64,000 nt of DNA from Notamacropus eugenii. Its lineage: Eukaryota > Chordata > Mammalia > Diprotodontia > Macropodidae. Positions within the stretch are counted from its first letter, which is position 1. Each line of letters starts with the position of its first letter. The notes beneath the pieces are model-generated. The model had not been told where the DNA came from and made no database searches. It saw only the letters and a list, made by a program, of their open reading frames with translations. The position numbers and the translations under genes were made by a program. Shown piece by piece: positions 47,605-59,560 of the stretch. The stretch is taken from contig NC_092875.1 of the NCBI RefSeq assembly GCF_028372415.1, positions 190,245,522 to 190,309,521 on the forward strand, read 5' to 3'.

Positions 47605-50600
47605 ATGGTGGGAAAGAGGTTGGAGGGAAATACACAGATTGTAATCATAACTGTGAATGTGAATGGAATGAACTCTCCCATAAAACGGAGACGGATAGCA
47701 GAATGGATTAAAAGCCATAATCCAACAATATGCTGCTTACAAGAAACACATTTGAAACGGGGGGATACACATAGGATAAAGGTCAAAGGATGGAGCAGAA
47801 TATATTGTGCTTCAGCTCATGTAAGAAAGGCAGGAGTAGCAATCCTAATCTCAGACAAAGCAAAAGCAGAAATAGATCTAATCAAAAGGGATAAGGATGG
47901 AAACTATATCCTGCTAAAAGGCACCATAGACAATGAAGCAATATCATTACTAAACATGTATGCTCCAAGTGGTATAGCATCCAGATTCTTAGAAGAGAGG
48001 TTGGGGGAGTTGAAGGAAGAAATTGATAGCAAAACTATACTAGTGGGGGACCTCAACCTCCCCCTCTCTGAACTCGATAAATCCAACCTCAAAATAAACA
48101 AGAAAGAGGTTAAGGAGGTAAATAAAACTCTGGATAAGGTAGATATGATAGATCTTTGGAGAAAATTAAATGGGAATAGAAAGGAATATACTTTTTTCTC
48201 AGCGGTACATGGAACATTTACAAAAATTGACCATGTACTAGGACATAAAAATCTCACAATCCAGTGCAGAAAGGTAGAGATAATCAATGCATCCTTTTCA
48301 GATCATAATGCATTAAAAATTACATGTAATAAAAGGCCATGGAAAGAGAAACCAAAAATCAATTGGAAACCAAATAATCTAATTCTAAAGAAGGGTTGGG
48401 TTAAAGAAGAAATCATAGAAACAATCAACAATTTCATTCGAGAGAATGACAATAGTGAGACAACATACCAAAACTTATGGGATACTGCAAAAGCAGTTAT
48501 TAGGGGAAGTTTTATATCTCTGAATGCTTACATAAATAAAATAGAGAAAGAGGAGATCAATGACTTAGGCTTGCAGTTGAAAAAGCTAGAAAAAGAACAA
48601 ATTGAAAATCCCCAAGTAAATACCAAATTAGAAATACTGAAAACCAAAGGAGAGATTAATAAAATTGAAATTAAGAAAACTATTGAATTAATAAATAAAA
48701 CCAATAGTTGGTTTTATGAAAAAACTAATAAAATTGATCAAAATTGGTCAATCTGATTAAAAAAAAAGAAAGAAGAAAACCAAATTACTAATATTAAAAA
48801 TGAAAGGGGTGAACTCACCTCCAATGAGGAGGAAATTAAAACAATAATTAGAAACTACTTTGCCCAACTTTATGCCCACAAATTCGATAATCTAAACGAG
48901 ATGGATGAATATTTTAAAAAATACAAATTGCCCAGATTAACAGAAGAGGAAGTTGAATACTTAAACAACCCCATCTCAGAAAAAGAAATTGAACAAGCCA
49001 TCAATGAACTCCCTAGGAAAAAATCTCCAGGGCCAGATGGATTCACAAGTGAATTCTATCAAACATTTAAAGAACAGTTAATTACAATACTACATACACT
49101 ATTCTTGAAAATTGGGGAAGAAGGAGTCCTCCCAAATTCTTTCTATGATACAAATATGGTTTTGATACCCAAACCAGGAAGAGACAAAACAGAGAAAGAA
49201 AATTATAGACCAATTTCCCTAATGAATATAGATGCAAAAATTTTAAATAAGATTCTAGCAAAACGAATACAGCATCTTATCACGAGATTAATACATTATG
49301 ATCAGGTAGGATTCATACCAGGACTACAGGGCTGGTTCAATATTAGGAAAACTATTAGCATTATTGATCACATCAACAACAAAGCTAACAAAAACCACAT
49401 GATTATCTCAATAGATGCAGAAAAAGCTTTTGACAAAATACAACATCCATTCCTACTAAAAACATTGGAGAATGTAGGAATAAAGGGAACTTTCCATAAA
49501 ATAATAAGCAGTATCTATCTACAACCTTCAGCAAGCATTATATGCAATGGGGATAAGCTAGATGCATTCCCAATAAGATCAGGGGTGAAACAAGGTTGTC
49601 CATTATCACCACTATTATTTAATATGGTACTAGAAATGTTAGCTGTAGCGATTAGACAAGATAAAGATATCCAAGGAATTAAAATAGCCAAAGAAGAAAC
49701 TAAGTTATCACTCTTTGCAGATGATATGATGATTTACCTAGAGAATCCCAGAGATTCAAGTAAAAAATTACTAGAATTAATAAACAACTTTGGCAAAGTT
49801 GCAGGGTACAAAATAAACCCACACAAATCTTCTGCATTCCTATATATTAGCAACAAAGTCCAACAGCAAGAGATAGAAAGAGAAATCCCATTTAAAGTTA
49901 GGGTAGACAGTATAAAATACTTAGGAGTCTACCTGCCAAAACAAACCCAGGGATTATATGAACACAATTACAAGACACTTTTTGCACAAATAAAGTCAGA
50001 TTTAAGTAAGTGGAAAAACATTAGTTGCTCATGGGTCGGCCGTGCTAATATAATAAAAATGACAATTCTACCCAAATTAATATACTTATTTAGTGCCATA
50101 CCAATTAAACTATCAGACAATTACTTTCTAGAGCTGGACAAAATAATATCAAAATTCATTTGGAAAAACAAAAGGTCCAGAATATCAAAGGGACTAATGA
50201 AAAGAAAGGCTTGGGAAGGTGGCTTAGCGCTACCAGACCTCAAACTGTACTATAAAGCAGCAATTATCAAAACCACTTGGTATTGGCTAAGAAACAGAGA
50301 GGTAGACAAGTGGAATAGACTTGGCACTCAAGATGCAGTAGGCAAGGAATATAGCAACCTTCTGTTTGATAAACCCAAGGACCCCAGCTTCTGGGATAAG
50401 AACTCATTGTTTGACAAAAATTGCTGGGAAAACTGGATAACAGTGTGGAGGAAATTAGGCATAGACCCATACCTGACACCGTACACAAGAATAAAGTCCA
50501 AATGGGTACATGATTTAGGTATAAAGATTGATACCATGAATAAACTGGAGAAGCAAGGAATAGTGTATTTATCAGATCTATGGAGAAGGGAAGAATTCTT

Positions 50601-51456
50601 TACTAAAGGAGAGATAGAATGCATTATGAAATGCAAAATGGATAACTTTGATTACATTAAACTGAGAAGTTTTTGCACAACCAAACCCAATGCAACCAAA
50701 ATCCGGAGGGATGTAGTAAATTGGGAAAGAATTTTTACAGCTAAGCTCGGGGATAAAGGCCTCATTTCTAGAATTTATAGAGAACTGATCCAAATGTATA
50801 ATCATACAAGTCATTCCCCAATTGATAAATGGTCAAAGGATATGAACAGGCAATTTTCAGAGGAAGAAATTAAAGCTATCTATAATCATATGAAAAAATG
50901 CTCTAAATCACTATTGGTTAAAGAGATGCAAATCAAAACAACTTTGAGGTACCACATCACACCTATAAGATTGGCAAACATGACAGAACAAGAAAATGAT
51001 AAAGGCTGGAGAGGATGTGGGAAAGTTGGAACACTAATTCATTGTTGGTGGAGCTGCGAGCGCATCCAACCATTCTGGAGAGCAATTTGGAACTATGCCC
51101 AAAGGGCTACAAAAATGTGCATACCCTTTGACCCAGCAATATCGCTACTAGGACTATATCCCCAAGAGATCATAAAAATGGGAAAGGGTCCCACATGTAC
51201 AAAAATATTTATAGCAGCACTCTATGTAGTTGCCAAAAACTGGAAGTCAAGGGGATGTCCATCAATTGGGGAATGGCTGAATAAATTATGGTATATGAAT
51301 GTAATGGAGTACTATTGTTCCATAAGAAATGATGAACAAGAAGACTTCAGAGAGGCCTGGAAGGACTTATATGACCTGATGCTGAGTGAAAGGAGCAGAA
51401 CCAGGAGAACTTTATGCACAGCAACAACCACAGTGTGTGAGAGTTTCTTCTGGTAG
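47605..51456 (+). pseudogene. L1 ORF2 (endonuclease-reverse transcriptase), one in-frame TGA
   Basis: The enzyme nicks DNA and copies L1 RNA at the nick. From the ATG at 47605 the frame spans 1,284 codons including the terminal stop, the usual ORF2 scale, broken only by TGA at 48754-48756 (codon 384). An in-frame TTG 39 bases upstream is a less likely start. The N-terminal apurinic-type endonuclease shows TVNVNGMNSP, CLQETHL, LVGDLNLPLS, TKIDHVLGHK and SFSDHNALKI. The RT has [31 protein letters not shown] and catalytic FADD at 49714-49725. The C-terminus keeps the Cys/His region [18 protein letters not shown]. Downstream of the TGA the frame from 48757 is unbroken. Confidence 0.93.
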
Positions 51457-51862
51457 ACCTAGATTTTTGTAATAACACAAGAACTTCTTACCAAAAAAAA
51501 AAAAAAATCCCAATGGAGGATCTCAAGGCAAAATGCCTGCCACACTCAGAGAGAGAAATATGGAAGTCACTCACATATTGTAGCAGATCATGTTTGTGTA
51601 TGTGTATGTGTTTGTGTATCATGTTCTGATTTGTTATACGATTTCTTTCATTTATCTTAGTCTGACTACATAGCATGACTATAGTGAAAATATACTCAAT
51701 AGGAAAGTATATGTAGAATCTATACAGAATTGTATGCAGTCGTGGGGAGGGAGGGGGGTAGTGGGGAGTAGGTGGGGAGGGATAAAATCGCAATTGTATG
51801 GCAGTGATTGTTAAACATTACAAAATAAAAAAAAAAAAGAAAAAGGAAAAAATAAATAAATA
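51457..51862 (+). other. L1 3' UTR with G-rich tract
   Basis: Includes an internal A run (51494-51507), a G-rich polypurine segment (about 51740-51782) with several runs of three to six G, and the final AATAAA-rich tail. G-rich 3' UTR tracts are usual for L1. Confidence 0.75.
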
Positions 51863-51876
51863 AATTTGTTTAATGT

Positions 51877-52930
51877 ACATTAGTACTGGCCATATGCCAT
51901 CCAAAGCAAGAGTGTTTTCCTTGCAGCTCTAGCAGTCTCAGTCTCTATAAAAAAAAAATGTTGGTTTCTAGTTTATTGTTAGTGGGAAAGCTTAAGAGCA
52001 ACTAATGTAAATACATGTCATTCAAATTCAAAAGTGATAAATATAATTTATCTCTTTTAAGAAGAGATCTGTAAATCTACAGATAATCCAAAAGAGACAA
52101 ACATCATAGAAAACCCTACTTGTGGTTCAAACCTGTTCACACTAAAATTGATTTTAAGAACTGAGAAGCTTCACAGTCACTATCTTTAAGATAATCAACT
52201 GACCAACAAGCAAATATTTATGGCTATACTACTTTGAGACTTCTCTACCACACTCCAAGAAACTCATTATTGGGATGATCTCATTAGCCTTGGTCTAATC
52301 TTCATCACTACTTTCTGCTTCTCTGATTGGAGAGTGGAGGCATGAACTCCAAAACTCCATTTAAGAAGGGAGCTCAACTCAGACACCTCATTTCTCACTT
52401 GGCTGCACACTACTCTGGGACTTCTCTGATTGACTTTACCATGCCTCCGCATCTTTCTCCGTTAAACCTTATGCTCACTGAGGGCAGGGACTGTCCTTTT
52501 TTTTGTATTTGTATCCCTGCCACTTAGCAGAACATCTGGAACACAGCAAGCACTTAATAAATGTTTACCGATTTACTAACTGTGGAGTGTCCAGTGTGGC
52601 AGACGCTAGGGATTACAAAGAGGAAAAAAAATCCAAAATACCCGCCCTCAAGGAGAATTTTAAGATAATTTAGCAATGATCATCACTTCTATAAAATATT
52701 TTTGAGAAACAATATCCAAACTTTTACTCAGACTGGACAAATAGTTATTAATAAAAGTAACATTTATCACAACTGTCTATTATCTGCTTAGATCGCTAGT
52801 TTCAATGTTTCAACACAGACACACACACACAATGACATATATGGATGCCACACACCCTCCATTCCTTGAACAGGGGATACTTTTTCCCGTTTTCTTTTTC
52901 TCTGATAATATACTTTTTCCTCAATTTTTG
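51877..52930. other. NUP153 intron stretch with an L2-like 3' end
   Basis: About 52460-52582 reads CTCACTGAGGGCAGGGACTG, TTGTATCCCTGCCACTTAGC and CAAGCACTTAATAAATG, an L2/MIR-type terminus on the plus strand. The rest is unassigned; a CA run lies at 52818-52831. Confidence 0.55.
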
Positions 52931-52931
52931 T

Positions 52932-53178
52932 TACTGTTGAATCATTTCAGTTGTGTTTGACTCTTTATGACCTCATTTGGGGATATCTTGGTAAAGACAT
53001 TGGGACAACTTTGCCATTTCCTCTTCCAGCTCATTTTACAGATGAGGAACTGAGACAAACAGGGTAAAGTGACTTGCCCAGGATCACAAAGCTGGGAAGT
53101 GTCTGACACAGGATTTGACCTCAGGTGTTCCTGAAGCCAGGCATGGTGCACTATTTACTGCACCACTGAGCTGCCCTT
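52932..53178 (-). repeat. Marsupial tRNA-like SINE
   Basis: TTTGACTCTTTATGACC, TTGCCATTTCCTCTTCC, GATGAGGAACTGAGACAAAC, CTTGCCCAGGATCACAAAGC and CACCACTGAGCTGCCC are the complete reversed order. Confidence 0.82.
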
Positions 53179-53595
53179 CTTCCATTTAAAAACTGGATTA
53201 TTTCTAAAAAGAAAGGAAGAATTTATTTATCTTTCCTGTGATTTGTTTCCACAGAAAAAAGGTAAGCTGAAAGAAACTTTATTCCCTTTACTTCAAAAAC
53301 ATTAAATGTGTGAAAACATTCCACTTTTCATACTCTCTTTCCAGCGATTAGTTTTCCCAATCCCCGCCTCTCATAATTTGATAGAACAAGTTCTATCACT
53401 GAGAAAAGCAGGTAACTTATCAATTGCTTGTGCCTTGTTCAGATAATAAAAACCCTATTATGTCAATGAAGGATGGGAATAAGTTGTTCATTCTTAACAG
53501 TAGGAAACTATAATTTTGGAACAGTCTATATTAAGATCCTTGAATTAAGAGTTACTGAATTATACAATCAAGTCATCATCAATACATGAACTTAC

Positions 53596-54492
53596 CAGCT
53601 GCAGTACTAGTCTGAGTCCCAAAAGGAAAAGGGACTTTTGTTGACTGCTCAGTTTGATTTTCCACTGGTTTTGTCAAGTTAAAACTAAATGCACGTTTTG
53701 CTGTACTCTCATCTTTGGTTTGCTCAGAATTCCCAAAGGAAAACACCTGCTGAGACTTTGGCTCTTCACTGTCAGCTTTCTTCCCAAATACTAGAGAAGT
53801 AGCAGAGGTGACAGGCTCCTGTTGTTTCTCCTCTGTCCTTCCCATAACAAACACCGAAGCAGATGGCAGACAAGCAGATTCCACATTGCCAAAACGGAAC
53901 CCTCCTCCCTTGGCTGCAGGGGTTTCTTCCTTATTTTCCTCTGGTTTCTTAAATGCAAAAGGAGTTACTGCTGTATTTTTTGTTTCAGTTGATCCAAAGC
54001 TGAAGCCACCCACTCCAGTCTTATTCTCAGAAGGGGTCATGGTGACAGTGGTAGCAGCAGGGGTGAGACTAGTAGTAACATTTGTACCAAATGTGAAGCC
54101 TGCTGTTGTAGATGTAGTAAGCTCCTCTTTCTTTTCTTGTGGCCCAGGATTAGGTGACCCAAACTGAAATGACACTGAAGGAGATGAACTGCTTAAACCA
54201 GAAGGAACTCCAAAGTTAAAATTGCTATCATTCTTACTGTCTTTTTTACTCTCTTCTGAATTACAATCAGAAGATGAAACTCCAAATTTGAAGTCCCCAA
54301 CAGGTTTAGAAAACTTAAAGCCCCCACTCATGGGGTTTGGAGATGCAGAATCTGATTTGAAGCCCGCTTGTTCACCAAATTTAAAACTTCCTGTGCTTGC
54401 TCCTGTCTGAGAAGACTCAGAAGTAGATGCTGAAATACCAAATTTGAAGGATGGGGCTCCAGAGTCTGAAGAAGAGGAAAGGGTGCCAAAAC
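53596..54492 (-). CDS. NUP153: NUP153 large FG-repeat exon
   Basis: Acceptor TTTTTGAAG before 54492, donor GTAAG at 53591-53595. The 897-base exon encodes 299 residues, from (G)FGTLSSSSDSGAPSFKFG to TQTSTAA, with twelve FG dipeptides, mostly FKFG/FxFG type spaced by Ser/Thr/Lys/Glu-rich linkers (FKFGIS, FNFGVP, FQFGSP, FTFGTN, FSFGST, FRFGNV, FPFGTQ). It is symmetric, phase 1-1. It carries most of the FxFG docking sites for transport receptors seen in this window. Confidence 0.97.
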
Positions 54493-54971
54493 CTTCAAAA
54501 ACAAATAAAAATAAATTATCATGCAGAATTACAGCTACTATCTCCAAAAGAATAAATACAATAAAACTAGAACTAATTCTTTAAATACTTAGGGTATGAC
54601 TGCGGTTTATTTTGTAGGCATTAATGACCAAGTGTCCAGAATCAATGAACTAAGTTAACTAAGAGTCAAGTGGTTCATCTCATAATATACAGAAAGAAAC
54701 ATCCTGGAGATTCAGAAAACCACAGGGGAGTTGTTTTAACAGTTGAGGGAATAGACAGTGCTTCTTCTTTAGGAAAAAAACTGAAGTCAAACCTCTAGTT
54801 GCTCAGTTTAAAATTTAAGGCATCAAAGATATTTGTGAGTGATCCTACATAACCTCAAGCTTACCAACATACAAAACAATTTTTCTTTCTCTGAAAAATT
54901 ATTTCTCAGTGAGAAATATACTGTTTTATACTGATAATACAGAGAAGGACAGAACACACGACAACAAATTT
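54493..54971. other. NUP153 intron, no recognised feature
   Basis: Nothing assigned apart from the splice acceptor at its left edge. Confidence 0.5.
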
Positions 54972-55231
54972 TTTGTTTTTGTTGATCAGTCATTTCAAGT
55001 GTCTGATTCTTTGTGATCCCACTTGGGGTTTTCTTGGCAAAAATACTGGAATGGTTTGCCATTTCATTCTCCAGATCATTTTGCAGATGAAGAAACAGAG
55101 GCAAACAGCGTCAAGTGACTTGCCCAGGGTCACAAAGTGACTAAGTGTGTCTGAGACCAGACTGGAACTCAGGAAGCTGAGGTTTCCTGACTCCAGGCCT
55201 GGTGTACTACTGCACAATCTCGCTGCCCTGC
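54972..55231 (-). repeat. Marsupial tRNA-like SINE
   Basis: GATTCTTTGTGATCCCACTT, GGTTTGCCATTTCATTCTCC, CTTGCCCAGGGTCACAAAG and GCACAATCTCGCTGCCCTGC give a full reversed copy. Confidence 0.85.
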
Positions 55232-55294
55232 AATGCACTAAACTAAGAATTATTTCTAAGTAAGGTTTCCTCTATTCCAAACTCAACCAATAAC

Positions 55295-55515
55295 AATATA
55301 ATGGAGAGACTAATGGCCTGTAAGTAAGGAAGTTTGGGATTCAAATCCTGTCTTAGGTGCTTACTCGCTATGTGATCCTGGGCAATCACAATATCTCAAG
55401 AGTCTAAAGACTATTTCCTCATCTATAAAAATAGTGCCAATAAGATTAAGAGTTGCTGTGAGGTTCAAATGATACATAAAATAATTCAAAGCCCTATATA
55501 GATGTGAACTATTAC
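55295..55515 (+). repeat. CORE-SINE
   Basis: GGGATTCAAATCCTGTCTTA, CGCTATGTGATCCTGGGCAA, CTCATCTATAAAAATAG and TGCTGTGAGGTTCAAATGA match MIR-type order. Confidence 0.7.
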
Positions 55516-55799
55516 TAACCAAGGGTGCTAAATTCCTAAGTTTAAAAACAGATAAAGAAAATTTTTCTTTCTCCTACCCTTCCTTCTTTTCTGAATTACA
55601 GTTCTAGATCTTTCCTCCTCACGGATCTTTAATTTATCAGTATTCTACCCAAATCACAACACCCAGAAGGAAACACAATAATACAGATGCTGTCTGACAG
55701 CAGAATAAGATAAGGCTATCAGGGCTATCATCTAGAGATGATGCTTAAAAATGTAGTCAAGATCACAAGAACTTTTCTGGATTTCATATGTTGCATTGG

Positions 55800-56020
55800 G
55801 AAGAGAGGCAATGTGGCATTCCTAGACTACTAGCCTTGGAGACCTAGGTTCAAAAATCCTATCTCCTGACACTCTCTGAGCCTCAGTTTGCTAATGTGGA
55901 AGACAGGTGTAACACCAAGTATTATTCAATACTAAGGAATACTCAAAATACAAGATACCCATAGCACCTATCTCATAGGGTTGTTGTGAAGCTCAAATTA
56001 GAAAACATAAAACATTAAAC
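55800..56020 (+). repeat. CORE-SINE
   Basis: CTTGGAGACCTAGGTTCAAA, CTCTGAGCCTCAGTTTGC and CTATCTCATAGGGTTGTTGT are classic MIR phrases. The middle has a short insertion. Confidence 0.7.
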
Positions 56021-56185
56021 AAACTATAGCATGACAATTAGTTCTTTTTCTTTCAAATAAACTGCTATGTAGCCTTTCCTCTCTTCTAAAGTGTCATTTT
56101 TCTGTTTTAAATTTTGGATGCTGTCATTTACCCACTGTATCAGCTATTCCTCTTATAGTATTATATTTTCTGCGAATTTTACAAG

Positions 56186-58135
56186 TATATAACACCTTTA
56201 AAAACAAGCTAACTCAATTGGCAAAAGAGGACCAAAAAGCCAATGAGGAGAAGAATACTTTAAAAAGCAGAATTAGCCAAATGGAAAAAGGAGGTTCAAA
56301 AGCTCACTGAAGAAAATAGTTCTTTCAAAATTAGAATAGAACAGATGGAGGCTAATGACTTTATGAGAAACCAAGAAATTACAAAACAAAACCAAAAGAA
56401 TGAAAAAATTGAAGTTAATGTGAAATATATCACTGAAAAAACAACTGACCTGGAAAATAGATCCAGGAGAGACAATTTATATATTATAAATTACATACAT
56501 TGTGTGTGTATACATACATATATATTATATATATAATTATAAATTAAAGGACTACCTGATGAAAGCCATGACCAAAAAAAGAGCCTAGACATCATCTTTC
56601 ATGAAATTATCAAGGAAAACTGCCCTGATATTCTAGAACCAGGGGGCAAAATAAATACTGAAAGAATCCACAGATCATCTCCTGAAAGAGATCCCAAAAG
56701 AAAAACTCCTGGGAATATTGTAGCCAAATTCCAGAGTTCCCAGGTCAAGGAGAAAAAATATTGCAAGCCGCCAGGAGGAAACAGTTTGAGTACTGTGGAA
56801 ATACAATCTGGATAACACAGGATCTGGCAGCTTCTACATTAAGGGATCGAAGAGCTGGGAATAGGAAATTCCAGAAGTCAAAGGAACTGGGCTTAAAACC
56901 AAGAATCACCTACCCAGCAAAACTGAGTATAATACTTCAAGGGAAAAAATGGTCATTCAATGATATAGAGGACTTTCAAGCATTCATGATGAAAAGACCA
57001 GAACTGAATAGAAAATCTGAGTTTTAAACACAAGAATCAAGAGAAGCATGAAAAGGTAAACAGGAAAGAGAAAACATAAAGGACTTTCTAAAGTTGAAAT
57101 GCTTACATTCCTACATGGAAAGATAATGTTTGTAACTCTTGAGATTTTTTTCAGTACTTGGGTAGTTGGAGGGATTATGCACGCACACGCACGCACGCAC
57201 ACACAGAGAACACAGGGTGAGTTGAGTAAGAAGGGATGATACCTAAAAAAATAAAATTGAGGGGTGAGAGAGGAATATATTGAGAGAAGAAAAGGAGAAA
57301 TGAAATGGGGTAAATTATCACACATCAAGGAGGCAAGAAAAAGCTTCTTCAGTGGAGGAGAAAAGGGAGGAGGTGAGAGGGAAAAAGGGAAGCTTACTCT
57401 CTTCACATTTGGCTTGAGGGAAGGACAGAGAAAAAGTATTAGAGTTTCTTTAGTCCATACAAACAGATCTCTCAAGCAATGCAATTTAGCTCATGTTCAA
57501 CTTTTGTTTGCTTTTTCTACTTAGTGGGAACAAATCTGTTAAATGTGAAAACTACTTGGCACTACAGAAGGATAGGGGAAAAGGGGATAAATGGGGTATG
57601 GGGGGATGATAGAAGGGAGGGCAAATGGGAGAAGGGAGTAATCAGAAGTAAACACTTTTGGGGGAGAGACAAGGTCAAAAGAGAGAATAGAATAAATGGG
57701 GGACAGGACAGGATGGATGGAAACATAGTTAGCCTTACACAACATGACTATAACAGAAGTCTTTAGAAAAACTACACTTATACAGCCTATATTGAATTGC
57801 CTGCCTTCTCAGTGGGGAGGGTTGGGGAGGGAGGGAGAGAAGATGGAATTCAAAGTATTAGTAATGAATGTTGTGAATTGTTTTTGCATACAACTGGGAA
57901 ATAAGAAATACAGGTAATGGGGTACAGAAACCTATCTTGCCCTACAAGAAAAGAGAAGGTGAGGATAAGGGAAGGGAGGTGTATGATAGAAAGGAGGGCA
58001 TATTGAGGGAAGGGGTAATCAGAATGTAAGGCATTATGGGGTGGGGGGATGGGAGAGATGGGGAAAAAATTGGAACTCAAAATTTTATGGAAATGAATAC
58101 TAAAAACTTAGAAGAAATTAAAAAAGAAAAATTTT
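56186..58135 (+). mobile_element. HAL1-F, 5'-truncated half-L1 in a NUP153 intron
   Basis: Starts inside ORF1 (AACACCTTTAAAAACAAGC). ORF1 similarity runs to about 57027 with frame breaks and an AT microsatellite inserted at about 56478-56545. The 3' region follows the HAL1 layout, with CA/CG repeats (57178-57205) and purine-rich blocks. Likely target duplication TTTTACAAG (56177-56185 / 58136-58144). A 130-bp foreign segment sits at 57427-57556. No ORF2. Confidence 0.85.
57427..57556 (+). repeat. Segment in HAL1-F copied from the NUP153 intron at 58849-58976
   Basis: About 97 percent identical by eye to 58849-58976 (three substitutions and one 2-bp indel), including GTCCATACAAACAGATCTCT and TTTTTCTACTTAGTGGGAAC. 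Other HAL1 copies lack it; here it replaces a piece of HAL1 3' region between GGCTTGAGGGAAGG and CACTACAGAAGGATAGGGG. Confidence 0.85.
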
Positions 58136-58634
58136 TTTTACAAGGATGCCATCTTTGCCTTCAACCACATCAAAAATTAAACTGTTAAATAAACAGCATA
58201 GGCCAAGGGCAGATCCCAAAGTGCTCTTATTTTAGCAGTTTCCCTCCAAGTCAACATCAAGACATTAATAATCACTCTTTAGGTCTCAGTCATTTAACAA
58301 ATTCTAAATGAGGGCCAACCTTTACCAGAATACATTTAAATTAAATTTAAATTCTAAAACTTAATTCAACTCAATTTCTAACTGGCAGAATGTGCAAGAG
58401 AAGTTTTTAAGTTCTATTGTATTTTACTGGAAAATTAAATAATGGAATCATCTTTACAATTCAAAACACAAGTTCTGATAACAACATAATCTGGCTTACT
58501 ATGTAAATTTTCAAGAAAACAGATTTAACTAATAATTCCAACAGTAACTTGATGACATGTCACTTAAAAATGAGTGTGAAATGAACCCTGGAGATTGGGG
58601 GGGGGAAGCAGCAACATCTTGACCGACTACTTAC

Positions 58635-58832
58635 CTATAAGTTCTGATTTTGTGCCTGGCTTTGCACTTTCACATGCTACACACTTTGTGTTATCTGCTT
58701 TGTTCTGTACTAGGCACACTTCGCAGTCCCAACTACCCTCAGGTTTCTTGAATTTGTCTAATCCTAGAAATCCTCCAGAAGGCATGGAAACAGAAGTTGT
58801 ATTACTACATGGCACAGGCACAGAACCTCCTC
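58635..58832 (-). CDS. NUP153: NUP153 zinc-finger exon
   Basis: Acceptor TTCCATTTTAG before 58832, donor GTAAG at 58630-58634. It encodes 66 codons with one RanBP2-type zinc finger: W-D-C-E-V-C, ten residues, C-V-A-C (pattern C-x2-C-x10-C-x2-C), followed by ESAKPGTKSEL. In NUP153 these fingers bind Ran (established for the family), and the human protein has four in tandem; this is probably the last. The exon is symmetric, phase 1-1. It is the most 5' NUP153 exon in the window, so the N-terminal half and other fingers lie beyond 64000. Confidence 0.95.
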
Positions 58833-58848
58833 CTAAAATGGAACAGGA

Positions 58849-58976
58849 AGAGAAAAAGTATTAGTTTCTTTAGTCCATACAAACAGATCTCTCAAGCAAT
58901 GCAATTTAGCTCACGTTCAACTTTTGTTTGCTTTTTCTACTTAGTGGGAACAGATCTGTTAAATCTGAAAACTACT
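58849..58976 (+). repeat. Source copy of the segment in HAL1-F
   Basis: Lies directly upstream of the zinc-finger exon (minus orientation), covering much of its polypyrimidine tract and possible branch sequence ACTAAT (minus strand, near 58862). See 57427-57556. Confidence 0.8.
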
Positions 58977-58979
58977 GGG

Positions 58980-59560
58980 GCATTCCATGGGGTTCCCTAT
59001 TCAACTGCCAAAATGATTTTCTTGAACTGCAGATCTAACCATACTGTTTCCTTATTCAAATTCTTATTGGCTCTTAAATAAAACATAAAACTTCTTTGGT
59101 CTTTAAAAGCCCTTCTCAACCTAGTCCCAACCTACCATTCCAGTTTTATTATACATTATTCCCATTTCCATACACTATGGTTCAGTCAAACTGCCCTTCT
59201 TGCTGTTCGTCCTTCACACACAGCTCTACTGACTGTCTCTGTGCTTTTGTAGTGACTGTATTATCGCATACTTAGAGAAAGCATTCCTTTTTCATCTTCA
59301 TCTAGTAAATGCCTTATTTACTTCAAGAATACTTATTTACTACTTTCTTACTTGAAACTGTTCCTGATTCCCTGCTAACCCCAGTAGTGCCCTCTCTTCC
59401 ATAAACTAACATGTTTACTCTAAATGTACTTATACATGTATGTCTCCCCTAAGAAAATGTAAGCTCCTTGAGAGCAAGGACTATATTATTTGTCTTTGTA
59501 TTCTCCAGGTCTTTTCACATAGGAGGCATTTTAATTAATGCTTGTTGACTGACTGATTCT
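58980..59560 (+). repeat. LINE-2 3' region
   Basis: CAACTGCCAAAATGATTTTC, AGCCCTTCTCAACCTAGTCC, CTTGCTGTTCGTCCTTCACA, CTCCTTGAGAGCAAGGAC and ATGCTTGTTGACTGACTGAT form an L2 tail with its terminus. Confidence 0.75.

Larger units (their letters stand above)
45769..51862 (+). mobile_element. L1, near-intact coding region, 6.1 kb
   Basis: A LINE-1 with ORF1, a 565-bp spacer, ORF2 and a 3' UTR, ending in an A-rich AAATAAATAAAT tail. A perfect 14-bp target duplication AAATTTGTTTAATG (45755-45768 / 51863-51876) brackets it, and the site TATT/AAATTTG suits L1 endonuclease. Only 89 bases precede ORF1 and the CAAGATGG 5' motif of other L1/HAL1 copies here is absent, so the insertion is probably truncated in the 5' UTR. 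Coding damage seen is one TGA in ORF2. It lies in an intron of NUP153 in opposite orientation to the gene. Confidence 0.93.
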
